Origin: Azadirachta indica
Lineage: Eukaryota; Streptophyta; Magnoliopsida; Sapindales; Meliaceae
Assembly: GCA_022749755.1 (NCBI GenBank)
Contig: CM040449.1
Coordinates: 4,979,157-5,043,156 of the forward strand
DNA: 64,000 nt
Direction of reading: 5' to 3'
Of this stretch, positions 38,944 through 50,768 are shown piece after piece. The notes under the pieces are model-generated. The model was not told the DNA's origin, searched no databases, and saw only the letters and a program-made list of their open reading frames with translations. The translations under genes were made by a program, and so were the position numbers. Position 1 is the stretch's first letter. Every line of letters starts with the position of its first letter.

Positions 38944-39530
38944 TAGCTCCAAAGTATTTGAAAGTGTCTCTAAGCTCTGTTGAAAGGTGGAGGACTTCTA
39001 TTATAAGAGGAAATAAATTTGATAGAAATAATTATGAATAAGGAAGGAGGGAGAAGTTTATAATCTTATTCATTTCTAATTTTTAGCTTGACATGCTTTT
39101 CAAATTTATCAAAAATATAATGAAATAAGTCACCTCTATTTATATTATGCCAACACACATATAATTTAATAGATACAAATTTTCTTCTAAAAATATTCAT
39201 AATAATATGTAGATATTTACTACAAATATCTTGATATTTATCATAATTATCTAGATATTTTTTATAAATATATAAATTTTTATTATTAAATATCTAAATA
39301 TTTATTTTATAAATATTTAAATATTTTCGTACAAATTTTTATAAATTGGGCCACGTTATTCTTAAACCCAAATTTTACAAGTTTAATTTTTAAATTAAAT
39401 TTAATTTCCAACAAGCTCTTTCCAGTTAAGACGGCCAGCCGTCTCCATTCTTGCGGTGGCGCCAAAACATGTCTGCTTTTCAGCTGTTCCTTGGTGTATG
39501 GAATAGGCTTCCGCAGTTCCGCTTAACCGT
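38944..39530 (-). pseudogene. Type IV EF-hand pseudogene a, split by a solo LTR
   Basis: On the minus strand the part at about 39419-39530 reads TKEQLK and then an EF-loop beginning NGDG, with a shift of frame inside the loop before GRLNWKEL. The continuation, RDTFKYFGA, lies at 38944-38977 on the other side of a 436-bp solo LTR. The second EF-hand is not recognisable. Compared with the type IV copy at 51178-51402, the loop carries about four extra bases. The locus is therefore broken at least twice, by the frameshift and the insertion, and should not encode a protein. Confidence 0.72.
38978..39413 (-). mobile_element. Solo LTR of the copia family, with 5-bp target duplication
   Basis: This 436-bp segment is the reverse complement of the LTRs at 51622-52054, 56196-56627 and 61669-62099: it runs TGTTGAAAGG...TCCAACA on the + strand, i.e. 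TGTTGGA...CAACA on the minus strand. It contains the diagnostic ATGTGTGTTGGCATAAT and AAATATTTAAATAT blocks. It is flanked by a perfect AGCTC duplication (38973-38977 and 39414-39418). No internal retrotransposon sequence is present, so it is the product of LTR-LTR recombination. Confidence 0.93.
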
Positions 39531-40871
39531 ACGCAGTCCTACCACCTGTTCATACTCGTACCGGTGCCGTACGCAATTTCTATCTGAGCCACCGCGAGAA
39601 TAGTACTTACATATGGGTCACATTTAATTTGATGGGAGTTAATTAATTAGGATGAAGAAATTAAGTATATTGCTTTCATTAATTTATTTGCTTGCCTTGC
39701 TTATGTAAATGTACGTAAGTGCGTTAATTTTGCTAATTCAGATACGTAGAATAGATGGTATATAAATTCTCTTTAGTATTCTTCTACCACGCCTTTTCCT
39801 ATCCCCAACGTATCTCAAGTGAAGTGAATATTAATATTTATATCTATTATTACAATTAAGCTTAATCTGCATTAATTGCTCAGTATTAATTAATTAATTA
39901 TTTTGATGAATACGTCATATGCTTATATGCATGCCAAGCAGACGAACGTGCATCTCCAAGAACCAAACACGACTTCACTCACAGCTAGAGTCTTGGCATC
40001 TATATATATTCCATCTCCAGAAAAACAAAGAAATTGAAGCCCTTGTATGTGTGTATGTGTGTGTATATTATGATCAAGTAGAGCTAGTTGATTAATGGTT
40101 CAAAACAAGAATGAACCCAAAAACGCTCAAATCTTGCATATATAAGACATACCTCTATTTTATTAAAGTGCCTGCACTGATCATGTGGGGAAATAATTTC
40201 TACATCTGATTCGAAAATGTCACCCGTGAAAGAATTACATCACCGTATTTTTATTATCGTTCACCTTTCGTAGTACTGTTGAAAACTAAGAATAATGGAA
40301 AAAGAGAAAGAACTATAGCTGTTATTAATTAATTAATTAATTAATTGCCAATTTAGATATATTTGAAGTTAGCTAATTCTTTTTCCAGAAGTTTATTAGT
40401 TTAGATAACAAAATATATGGAGACTTTCAAGCTAGCTAATTGACTTTCCTGTTATAATTACTATGAAATAAAATTACTTGCTTTCAAATATAATTATATG
40501 TGTAATAATATTAATTAGTAAATAAAAGTGTATGTTTCTCTATATATACATCATTTTAACAGTTGTAAATTAAAAGCACGAAAATTCCAAGTTAGGTAAA
40601 CCTACTTAAAAATGGTTCATCGGACACTATTTGAACAAATATGGATATTTAATTTTTTTCTGTAATGGTTTTTTAAGTGATTAATATTTTATTTTCATAT
40701 TTCTGTTGGTCAATTTGATTCTCAAATTTTCTTTTGTTTTTGCTGCTTAGCTGTTAATTTGCTGATTGAGCTGGATTGCAACAGCTTTTGCTTGTTTTTT
40801 GTTTCTTGTGTTTTGCTTCTGCTGTTACTTCAATTTTTTTAATATATCTCTTTAAGAGTTTGCTTGGAGAT

Positions 40872-40904
<33 letters not shown>

Positions 40905-41298
40905 CTATGTATGTATGTATATAAGATCAATGTAAGGAATTTTCATTGATTTTTGATAATTTATCTCCATTTGGCTAACAATGTCATATATATGATCACC
41001 CTGCAAAGCGTGGCATCAAAGAGTTGATTCTCATAAACCCTAAATACTTTAACACAATGTACAATGTACTTAAACTGCAGGATCTTGAACTTCTGACTGG
41101 AGGCAGAGTCAGAGTGATCGAAACCATGTATGTAAAAGCAGTCAGTCGATGCATATACAACTTTCTATCTCGAAGAATTCCTTCCTCCACCAATCCCTGA
41201 TAGAAAAGAAAACCGCCCATCAGGACTGTAAAACATTAATTATTTCATATATAATTAATTAATATATAATATTAATTGCACTCGACTGATATATATAA
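39531..41298. other. Intergenic downstream of the type III pseudogene; empty copia site
   Basis: No gene. Around 39740-39790 is the paralogous empty counterpart of the copia insertion at 51622. A (TA)n tract lies at about 40874-40899. The minus-strand stretch at 40996-41220 has an open frame and matches the region after the type III gene at 58930-59180; it is more likely a 3' exon/UTR than a separate gene. Confidence 0.55.
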
Positions 41299-41578
41299 TT
41301 AATACTTACTATCTGGTAATCCCCATTTACTAGCATAAATGACGAGCTCATTCAACTCTGCATCATCAATGGATCCATCTCCATTAAAATCAGCATGGCG
41401 TAGGGCACGTACGTTTGGCTCTGAAGCCGCTGAAATGCAATCCTAGGTCTTGGAAGGCTCGCTTGAGCTCGTCCCACCGTAGTTTACCGTCTTTGTTGGC
41501 TGCGTATGTCTTCAGATAACATTTGAGCTGCTCCTCCGCTGGAGTTAAGCCCATTCCTTTCGGAACCCAAATAGGCAT
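41299..41578 (-). pseudogene. Type III EF-hand pseudogene (4-bp insertion)
   Basis: It starts MPIWVPKGMGLTPAEEQLK, as the intact paralogue at 59289-59564 does, and continues through the degenerate first loop. Near 41406-41414 the + strand reads GGGCACGTACGTTTGG where the paralogue has GGGCACGCTTGG. The four extra bases resemble a local duplication of the ACGT/TACG type and throw the frame to a stop after KRTCPTPC. Beyond the shift, the original second EF-hand (DFNGDGSIDDAE) and the C terminus up to WGLPDSKY remain readable in the other frame. The inactivation is therefore recent. Confidence 0.85.
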
Positions 41579-42457
41579 CGCAGCTCAATTGCTTGTTACT
41601 ATGTTGATCAGCTACCCGCTGGGTGTAATCTGCTATGCCATTGCAACAATTACTGAAGGTTCCTTATATACTGATCAAACCACAAATTGAAAATTAATAT
41701 TTAAAAAATTATAGTTTAAATATTTGCAATTATTCCGCCGATGATGCCAATATTTGTGAAATTAAATTTGGCAAATCCACTTTGCTTTTTGTTTAATTTT
41801 AATTAAAGATTTGTTATCAACAGAATTTTTGTTAAAAGTGTATATATTCTGATTTAAAAATTTAAGAAAGATATATACCGTGCATCATAAAATCTAAGTA
41901 TGCGCCGCAGAGCCAATTAATTAAAAATTTAGATTCTTATAGCACAGAAATTGTTTTTTTATTTTTTTATTTTTTTATTTTTTAATAAATTTATACCGAG
42001 TAGCCGCGAGGTTCTCTGAACCAAAACGTGCAGTGGACTTATGCCTTTTTGTCCTCTAATAATTAACTAAAATATAAGAGATAGATTGATGGTTTACTTT
42101 ACAAAGAAGAAGGGGGTTTGGCATGCATATAATATGTATATAGTAGGTCTATTATCATCTTGCCTAACACACAATTAATGTTTATAACAAAAAGCTTAGA
42201 AGTAGTGGTGCGATGAGTACCTGTTAGTGATTGATCCTGATCTGGCCTTAAGATCTTTGATAGCTTCCCATATGGCTATGGCTACGGAACTTTTGCCTAG
42301 CTATTTTATTTTGTTTACTTCGCTGCCTGGAATACCCTGATAATTAATGTGAAAATGATGATAATCATGATTCCTTCATGGGCATGCAAAAAGAATAGAA
42401 AAAATTAAAGAGAGAGAATAACAGGAAAGGTAAGGATGATTCCTTCAATTTAAAACC

Positions 42458-42489
<32 letters not shown>

Positions 42490-43704
42490 CATTGCCATGA
42501 AGAACGAAGAATGTCGGCCAATAGGAACAACCCATGAAATTATAATGTCGCGCTTGATAAAATTATTATTTTATTTATGAAGAAATTAATTAGGTCTCCG
42601 GTTTTAGTTTAGATATATATTTTGGAAGAAACGTAAATGGCTGTCTGCCGCCTTAAATCTTACTTGCTTTTTTTTATTTGTAAGGGGAGTAGAGTTATAT
42701 ATATATATATATATATATATTTATTTGGGGTAAGATCAACCATCTCCTTTATTTTTTTTAATAATTTTTTTATATTAATTTTAAATCGTTAAATTTAAAT
42801 ACATTCAACGGTTGATATTACATCTAATTATATCATTAAAACATTCATAATTAATACATATGTCAAATACAATTTCAACTTTTAAATATGTTTAAATCTA
42901 ATAGTTTAAAATTAATATAAAAAATTGTGTAAAAAAAATAACCGTCGATCTTACTCCTATATATATACACATGGATCCTTTTGAGTCTTCTTCTGCACAC
43001 ATCTTTTTCCAAATTATTCTATCTTCAAGTGAAGTGATTTATTATATATAAACCTTGGCTTCAATTGTGATTAACTATTTTATTTATGGTTACAAGTTTG
43101 ATGAATACGTCTGATGCTTATATACGCCAAGTAGACGTACGTATACAAGTGAAGTAGACATCTACAAGAACCACACACACACCACTTTAAATACTGATAA
43201 ACTCTTGGCAATTGGCATCTATATAATTGTTTTCCAAAAATAGAAAACGAGAACTTTATACCTGATGTGAAGGGATGGAGCTACTTGATTAGAGATTAAA
43301 AAAAAACAAGAAATTGACCCCAAAACACTGATCAATACTTGCATGCATGCCAAATTCCTCTATTAATTTTATTTGAACTGCATTTGCAGATGTGGAATTT
43401 AATACTTCTGCTTGCATACATCTGATTGAAATCGTCCCCTGAATCTAATGTTGTTGAGAAATAACTATAACCAAATATAATATATAATGTGTATATCGAT
43501 TACTGTATTTCTATTATCATTATGTACTGTTCTTACCATCGAAAAAAGAGTAGAAAAATTGATTACTATTATTAATTAATATACACTTTACATATTTCGA
43601 GCTAATTTTGAAAACAAAAGTTTATTCAGATAACGCAAATATCTGGGATATTATTGAATAATGTTTCAAAATCCTTATTGTTTTGCTGATAAAGCCAGTC
43701 ATGT

Positions 43705-43741
<37 letters not shown>

Positions 43742-45204
43742 GATCCACAACAAATTTAAGTGGATAGGTAAGTCTCCACGTTGAAGGAATATATAATTTG
43801 CCACCAGGACAAAAGGGTAAAGACAGCTGGTCAAAGATTTGGGAATAATAACTTCACCAAAAGATATATAAACATTTTGTTTAATTAATTTGGTGACTCG
43901 CGCCAAGCTAATAATTTAATTAATTTTACCTTTAATGTTTAAATTTTAATGCTAGAATATGTATTAAAGATGAGTGATATATATCAGCAACCACCGGTGC
44001 AGCCTCGAGTTCATTAACTGAACCGTTAATTATCAATTATTGTTTAAAATGTAATTAACTTATTGAGATAAAACTAAACAAACAATGAGGACAATTTATA
44101 ATTAATTAATGATTCAATTACAGTACGGATTATTGTCTGGAATCGAAACAAATTAATAAAATTAATAATAAAAAACAAAAAAACAAAAAAGTGCCTTCAC
44201 GACCGCGGTGATTGCGCCGCCCTGCTTTTGTTGTATGCCTTCCACTAACCCAGCAATTACAAAAGGTGTCTTAAGAGACAAACTGCATCAAAGAAGGTAC
44301 AATTAGGCGTTTGGAATTATAGATAATCCAAGTAAGAATCAATATTCTAATTTGTTTAAATTTAATAAACAACGTAAAAAGATTCAAAAATATATATATA
44401 TATATATATATATTTGGTTAGAGTTAGACCCTTTAAAAAGTTTGTGTACGAGGCTGCTGATAATTCCCATTAATTATATATGATTAGAGTTAAGACCCTT
44501 TAATCATATATATATATATATATTAATCATATATGATTTATTAGACGTAAAATTTGAACAAATATCGATATTTAGTTTCACCCCATAGCAGTTTTATGGG
44601 ATTAATTTGTCTTATGTAATATTTTGTTCCATTAATTTGATTCACTTATCAGATTCAATGAATTTCATAATCACTCTCTATTGTCATAACTATATATCAT
44701 GAGAGCTGTTGAGTGTTCCCGCCCATAAAACGTTGCCATATATTAATATGTACGAAAAACAAAAATGGTATGATTTAATTAAATTATTTCAGCAAAAAGA
44801 AATGTTTTGAAATTTCATATACATCACCCTCAGAAAGGGGCATCAAAGAATTCTGGTCGATTATAAATCTTACACTGAGTAAGTATTAGCTAGGACAAAG
44901 AGCTCGCCAAAAACGCTGTTAAAAGTCACCGGCAAAGCAAAGAAGCAGACGAATCGGCACACGGCCAGGCCACGGACAAGCAGTCAATGATTGATGTACA
45001 TGGATACTACTATATATGGAAGAGGATATTATATTCGCATGGCTATCTCGAAGAATTTCTAATTTCTCCAACAATCCGTGATAGAAAACAAAATCGCGGA
45101 GGATTATTAATTAATATCAACGTAGAAATTGAATAAAATGGATGGCAAAATATTATTATTTAATAATTAATAATATAATATTGCACTTAACTGATATATA
45201 AATA
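41579..45204. other. Upstream of type III pseudogene and extra type III unit; no intact gene
   Basis: From 41579 to about 42660 lies the upstream DNA of the type III pseudogene, alignable to 59565-60540. A MITE-like element (42727-42957) follows. From about 43020 begins an additional degenerate copy of the type III unit. (TA)n tracts lie at about 42462-42484, 42697-42721, 43709-43738, 44392-44412 and 44507-44523. No coding gene is supported. Confidence 0.55.
42727..42957. mobile_element. MITE-like element with long terminal inverted repeats
   Basis: The left end GGGGTAAGATCAAC...TATATTAATTTTAAATCGTTAAATTTAAAT pairs with the reverse complement of the right end, GGAGTAAGATCGAC...TATATTAATTTTAAACTATTAGATTTAAA. 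The inverted repeats exceed 70 bp with mismatches. The element sits inside TA-rich DNA, so a TA target duplication is possible but cannot be distinguished from the microsatellite. It has no coding capacity. Confidence 0.7.
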
Positions 45205-45560
45205 ACAAATACTTACTGTTTGATAATTCCTATTTACTAGTATAAATGACGATTACAATTAATCCTTAATTAATCAAACTAAGCGAACGCGGATTTGCCT
45301 CATCAATTGGTATGAACGGCGGAAAGGAACTAGCTAAGTAAATAAATTATAAGAGATCAATGGTTTCAAAAAGAACAGGGCCGCACTTGCCGGCCGGTTG
45401 TCATAATTTATGTAGTATTTCTGGACGTGCCTATCGCCTAACATATATACATATATATTAATATTAATTACACAGCTTAATACTTTTACACTGAACCTGT
45501 GACTGATTGAACTTCTGCCGGTGTTGATCTGGTCTTAATTTATCTTTCTCGATAGTCATT
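43020..45560. repeat. Extra degenerate copy of the type III EF-hand unit
   Basis: It aligns to 39790-42300 (for example GATGAATACGTC at about 43102 and 39904) and to 56690-59250 (TTGTCTGGAATCGAA-like sequence near 44132, and TTCAGATAACGCAAAT at 43625 matching TTCAGATAACACAAAT near 56717). Only the last few codons of the EF-hand gene survive. Confidence 0.8.
45205..45250 (-). pseudogene. Type III EF-hand remnant (3' end only)
   Basis: Minus-strand reading gives VIYTSK followed by a stop and ELSNSKY, matching the type III C terminus VIYASKWGLPNSKF with the Trp codon turned into TAG. Sequence upstream of this point (45251 onward) no longer matches the gene, so most of the coding region has been deleted. 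Confidence 0.7.
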
Positions 45561-45595
45561 CTAAATTTCCAATGCAGAGTGTGTGGAGCTTTACC

Positions 45596-45627
<32 letters not shown>

Positions 45628-45928
45628 ACACACGAATACGTGTTGGTGGTCAATTGTTAATAAAGTAAAAGCCTAAAAACAGAATAAATTTGTACATATA
45701 TATACGAACAATTATGTATATACACTGTTAAGAAATATGAGCTCAAATTAAGGAAAACAAGAACCCGCAAGGGTCGTGTTTATGAGATTGAAGATGCTTA
45801 CATCCCTGATGAGTTAAAAGATCATCGATCTAGTAGCAGCTAAGTACATGCCAAAAAAGTACACACTAATTAAAAACCTGAAAACGAAAGACGACTACGA
45901 GTACAAACTAATTAAAGATCGAGCAATA

Positions 45929-46261
45929 TTATTTTACAGTACTACTCCTGGCCTTCTTGGCAGCATCTTGTTTGATATGTTTGCTAAGATAACTGACAAG
46001 GAGATTGTACTCGTCCTCGCTTATGTATCCGTCTCCGTCTGAATCGGCATACCATAAGGCTCGCCAAGCTCTCCATGCTGGGAAGTTTGAACCAAGGATG
46101 TTGAAGGCCTCCTTAAGGTCTTGCTTGCTGAGGCGGCCATCACCATCTTTGTCACATCCCTTTATCACTCGTTTCAACCATTCTTCAGTACTATTGTTGC
46201 TCACTTCCTGTTGCGTTGAAATCCTGTGGCAACCTTTATGTATTCCTTTATTGCTAAACAT
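45929..46261 (-). CDS. Mini EF-hand protein, type II copy b
   Basis: Intronless, 110 residues, beginning MFSNKGIHKGCHR. It is paralogous to 34598-34906 along its whole length. Loop 1 is DKDGDGRLSKQD, with Asp rather than Glu in position 12, which usually lowers calcium affinity or favours magnesium. Loop 2 is DSDGDGYISEDE and canonical. The linker is PAWRAWRALWYAD. The C terminus is eight residues longer than copy a and ends in a Lys-rich tail (KHIKQDAAKKARSSTVK). The ATG at 46261 was preferred over an upstream in-frame non-ATG extension because it matches the start of copy a. Confidence 0.82.
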   Translation of the reverse strand: MFSNKGIHKGCHRISTQQEVSNNSTEEWLKRVIKGCDKDGDGRLSKQDLKEAFNILGSNFPAWRAWRALWYADSDGDGYISEDEYNLLVSYLSKHIKQDAAKKARSSTVK

Positions 46262-46842
46262 AATTCTGATCAAAGGGAAATCAAGTTACAATTGCAAGTT
46301 TGAGTGTCGTCTGCACTGGTTGCTCTTGTTAATATATATATATATATATATATGTATGTATACACGGCAAACAAAGTAAAGGTTCTCCTTAACCTTGGTC
46401 ACAAGAGAATTCCTAGGATATTGGATAGGGGCAAAATACATCAGTGTATGCATGGTTGGATCACCATGACTGGTTGATTCAAAAGCAAGACTGATATTAA
46501 TTGGAATATGGATATATAGTATCATTTCCACCGAAAGACCGCACAAAATATATTATATTGTATGTTTTATGCTTTCCCTAAAAAGTGTTTTATTTAACTG
46601 ATAATCAAAAAGTAATTCAACTAACAATTAAATTTTTATTTGAAATAATGTGAATATACGTAATATATTATTATAATTTTTAAAAATTATTTAGCACACC
46701 GTTCATCACATATTTAATGTTACAACAGGTTATTTTAGATAAAAATTTAACATATCGTTCTAAATTTTCATTTTATAAATTAGTCAATTTTATTATTGAT
46801 TGTACACGAACTTAGTCTCCAATCATCCAAATAACAACAACA

Positions 46843-46873
<31 letters not shown>

Positions 46874-47883
46874 AAGTAAGAGGCATGACTTGTCATTCAA
46901 CAAAGCAGGGTGCTTGACTCTATCGAATTCTACCGATGCTTCAAATTAGTTTATGAAGAGAGGAGAGATGTCATCTATACATATCTTTATTGAAGAAAAG
47001 TAGGCACATGTTGTCAAGTGTGATTAATTGTTTAGGATATACTTAATTTATTGATAGATGTTTAATTGATCATAATCATATTTGGTGCGAGTTGATCCAA
47101 AGAATTGGATGCTCTACACAACTTAAATATATAATATATAGAAATAAATATAAAATATTATATTTTTATTCCTAATATTGTTAAACTTTAATTCACTTTT
47201 GCAATACCAGTACTTCTATTTTCAGATTCACTTTTTCTACAAAAATTTAACTTTGATACGATACATAATTTCAAATTTGATTATATGATTTTTACTATAT
47301 TTTATTCAATAAATTCAGTAAAAAAAATCTTAAAGAGGTACTCTGTGATGATGAGAAAAATCTTTACTATGATTGTCCGTCATTCCCCTTAAAGGAAAAA
47401 TAAAATGATATTAATTTTATTTGGGAAACATGCATGCTTTGATCATGAGAATTGGATTGTTCTTATATATTTTTCCTCATTTCCAAAGGATGTTGATAGA
47501 GCAGCACGTTCAACTCTATATATATATATATATATATATAATGATCATCCATTTTTTTATTTTTCTTTTCTTCCCTTTTTCTTGGAAAAGTTGTGATATG
47601 GATAATGAAGGATGCTTTTCTTACCGGGAATCTCTTGAAAGTTTATAAATATCTCCATTTGTTAATTCGGTAAATGTCCTCAACAACAGTGGAGCCACTG
47701 AAAAAGCAGAAGATAGTGGTGTCGCTTAAAATTAAAAGCCCGAGCATATGATCACTACATAAAGTATTTATTTGATCGCTTGATACTTATAATGAGATAA
47801 TAAATTATTACATATATAGCACATATTATGCGGGTTAAAACCAACATCGTTTGGTGGACTAAAAGCGAAATTAACTGGAAGTT

Positions 47884-48045
47884 CAGTGGTGGAGCTAGGA
47901 TTAATATTTGAGTGGGTCAAAATGTAAGCATTCAAATTCTGCAGAGATCAAGACAAATGAAATAAAAGTTAAGAAGAGTAAAATTGATAATTTTATCTGA
48001 AAATTTCGAAACTTTTGTAAGGGCGACGTGCCTTCGCTACTATTG
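47884..48045. mobile_element. Small hAT-like nonautonomous element (candidate)
   Basis: This 162-bp segment interrupts alignment with the paralogous region near 36670 (AACTGCAACTAATTAATTAT). It begins CAGTGGTGGAGCTAGGATT and ends GCCTTCGCTACTATTG, imperfect inverted ends of the CAGTGGCGGAGC type common in plant hAT-derived repeats. I could not identify a clear 8-bp target duplication. Confidence 0.5.
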
Positions 48046-48141
48046 ATTTGAACTAATTAATTATATGGTACAAAATATACAAAAAAGATTACTGGGAAAC
48101 AAGTTAAAAACTGAAGAAGCTTAAAAGACTATTATACATAC

Positions 48142-48175
<34 letters not shown>

Positions 48176-48296
48176 GTATATGGCCCATATAAAAATAAAA
48201 AACAGTAACCGTGGCTTGATATTCGAGTTGTATATGTGGACCAGAACATGTTCTCTCATTACCATTTTACTTTTGACAAAGATAAGATCGAACTGG

Positions 48297-48374
48297 GGAA
48301 TATCATGTTATAAAGCGGCCAATCGGTATCCAAGTGGAATATCATGTTGTAAAGCGGCCAATCGGTATCCAAGT
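48297..48374. repeat. 39-bp direct tandem repeat, two units
   Basis: Units 48297-48335 and 48336-48374 differ at one base and contain AAAGCGGCCAATCGGTATCC. The unit is absent from the paralogous position near 36900. Confidence 0.95.
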
Positions 48375-49993
48375 GGAACGTAAATTAAATTATGAATATA
48401 AAAAAGGTTAGTTATTTCTCAAGCTTATAGAGAAAAAGTATGGTCAAAAGATATACACAAAGTTTGGAATTTCAAGAATCTAATCGCTATATCTTGATTT
48501 ATAAACTGTCACGGTTGTTGCTTGAAGAATGAAAGCAATTTCAAAAAGTACTGTTTTCGAACGTTGCATCAAACTCAATGAAGCAAAGTGAATGATTAAT
48601 AGTAAAAGCATTTGGATAGAGATTAAGATTCTATACGATTTATTAGGATTAATATACATGCAGTTCCACTACTTCAATTATTAAAGTTACATCTTCTGTC
48701 GTTTTATGATAAATTTAAAAAATTGGAAATGAAAATTTCCAAAATGTAAAGAGTAAGGGAGGAAGAAACAAAAAGAAGAATCGAATTTCCTCCCGATCAA
48801 AAGCATAAACAATAGAGGTTAATTTGTTTATAGTTAAGGTGACACTTGGATCCCCCTATTAATTCTTGGATAATCTTATAATTGGTTTTGATTCTCAAAG
48901 CTAGGCACATCCATATCATATATACAAAAGGATAATTAAGAACAGCTTAATTTCCCATTTCTCAGAGGAGCTGTGGAGGAGAAGTAATTAGGCTTTGATG
49001 TTCATATACATGTACTTGAAATTTTGGATCACATCACTGTTGATCTATTTTAGGTAAATTGAGGTACTTTCCTAATTATTATTTCTTAAATTTTCATTTT
49101 TATTTTTAAAAGGTAAACGAAAAATTTGTTCTTTTGATATTTTATTAAAATTATATTCTTAGGACACATAAAATGAGTTTCAGTTTTTTAGTTCCAAAGT
49201 GTAAAACATTATCTATTTTTTATTTTTACCCACCCTTCCACAACTCTGTTTTTATATACTAATTATTAATGAGATATTAAAAAATAAGTCACCAAGTTTT
49301 GGTAAACAAACAAAGAAGCATATACTATTAGTATTTGTAATGCATAAATCCTTGGCAGAAGATTATGTGAAATTGAAAAATAAATTATATATAGATCTAT
49401 TTATTAAATTATTAAAATATGTTCTCATTTATTGTTTTACGAACTTAAAAGATCTATGTTTTATTAGCCAACTGTCAATTATTTAAATCTTGTATTTTTA
49501 TTTTTATTTTTAACATATTTAATTTAACATGAGAAGGGTTATATTATACTACTTTTATATTTTTATTTGGTACATTTAACAATATTAAAAATTATGGTAA
49601 AACTTTAAATGAAAAATAATTATATTTCATATTTTTTTGAACAATTAAGTTAATCAAATTAATTTATTTACTCAAAATGTTAATTATTACATAATATTTA
49701 GCAATAAATTGTTAAAATTCAAAATTTTGAAATATTTGTATTAATAAACACAATTTACGTTTTATTTTTCAGCACACACTTTTCTAAAAATACTATTGAA
49801 TAACGTATGGAGTGTATTTAATTTTTAAATAAGTTAACTTAATTAATAATACTATTTCTTTTATTTTTATTATGCACTACACTGAACTTTTAAAAATATT
49901 AACTTAATTAATAAGATTATTTCCTTTTTTTTTTCATTTATGGGAAAAATATCAACAATAATATATATCCAAATTCCAAAGTACGTACTATCA

Positions 49994-50768
49994 TGTGCCG
50001 CCGATTCAGAAGCGGAACCGCCGACAGCGCAAGAGCACGAGAGCGCGCTCCTCGCAGAACAAGCGCGCCCAAGTTCCGGAGTTGCCTGCCCTCTCGACGG
50101 AGAGCTTACACTCGCGGATGAACAGTATGCTGGTGAACAATACCCCGAGAGCAGACATAAGTTTTCGAGAGCCGTTCGGGGGAGAGTGGAGCGGGACGGG
50201 AGCGTGCCCGACATCCTACCGTGTCAACTGAGGCTGAGCAAGTCAGTGGGCCTTGGAAGCAACCACCTCAAACATCCTTAGAAGCACCCTTTAGGCTGGG
50301 CAGCAAGACACATGCAGGGAGCAAGCTTGACAGCACTTGACTTGGTTTAGTAGCTTAGTTTGGTTTCCTTAGAATGTGATCCAATAGGCCCAATTTTGTG
50401 TTTAATGGTGGTAGGTAGGATCTTTTCTTATTTTCATGTAAATTTTGTAAATGGAATAATCTTGGCCATTGAAAGTGCTTGTATAGAGTGAATCATGACC
50501 ATCCATATATACATATATATTGTATAGTGAAGTGTAATGAAAAAGAGACCCATTTTCTCTTCCCAAATTGCTTCTCACATTGGTTCTTCTTCTTTTTCAT
50601 TTTGCTCCCAAATTTGAGCACCAAATTGACATTGTTCACTGCCATTCTTGCAACACACACACACACAATGATCTTGAGGTAAATCAAGGCTTACTTGGGC
50701 AGTGCATTTGAAGCTTGTTCAAGTGCCGCACATAGCTGGAATTCCGCATCAGTTTCTAGCGCGTGACA
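49994..50768 (+). mobile_element. Probable solo LTR or retroelement fragment, unrelated to the copia family
   Basis: A 775-bp insertion relative to the paralogous region near 38540, bounded by TG (TGTGCCGCC) and CA (GCGTGACA). The first ~280 bases are strikingly GC-rich against AT-rich surroundings. An open frame crosses it, but I see no family motif. The later part has features common in plant LTRs: CT-rich tracts, a (CA)n run near 50655 and a TATA-rich stretch near 50505. The flanking bases TATCA and GTATG do not form a clear target duplication. A captured gene fragment is an alternative. Confidence 0.45.

Larger units (their letters stand above)
34185..42660. repeat. Segmental duplication II-IV-III, copy 1
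   Basis: This ~8.5-kb block carries EF-hand genes in the order type II (34598), type IV pseudogene (38944) and type III pseudogene (41299), all on the minus strand. It aligns collinearly, with gaps, to 45638-60540. Landmarks: GAAATATGAGCTCAAATTAA at about 34285 and 45731; GGAAAAATAAAATGATATTA at about 36163 and 47392; CAGATACGTAG near 39740 and 51604; and GTGGCATCAAAGA near 41009 and 58932. Its ends are approximate. Confidence 0.85.

Noticed and set aside
40996..41220. Minus-strand open frame of 74 codons next to the type III pseudogene
   Set aside because: The homologous DNA at 58930-59180 does not keep the frame, and no family motif is visible. It fits better as a 3' exon/UTR of the type III gene.
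49940..50281. GC-rich open frame of 113 codons as a gene
   Set aside because: It crosses the boundary of an insertion and has no known motif, so it is treated as part of a repeat.
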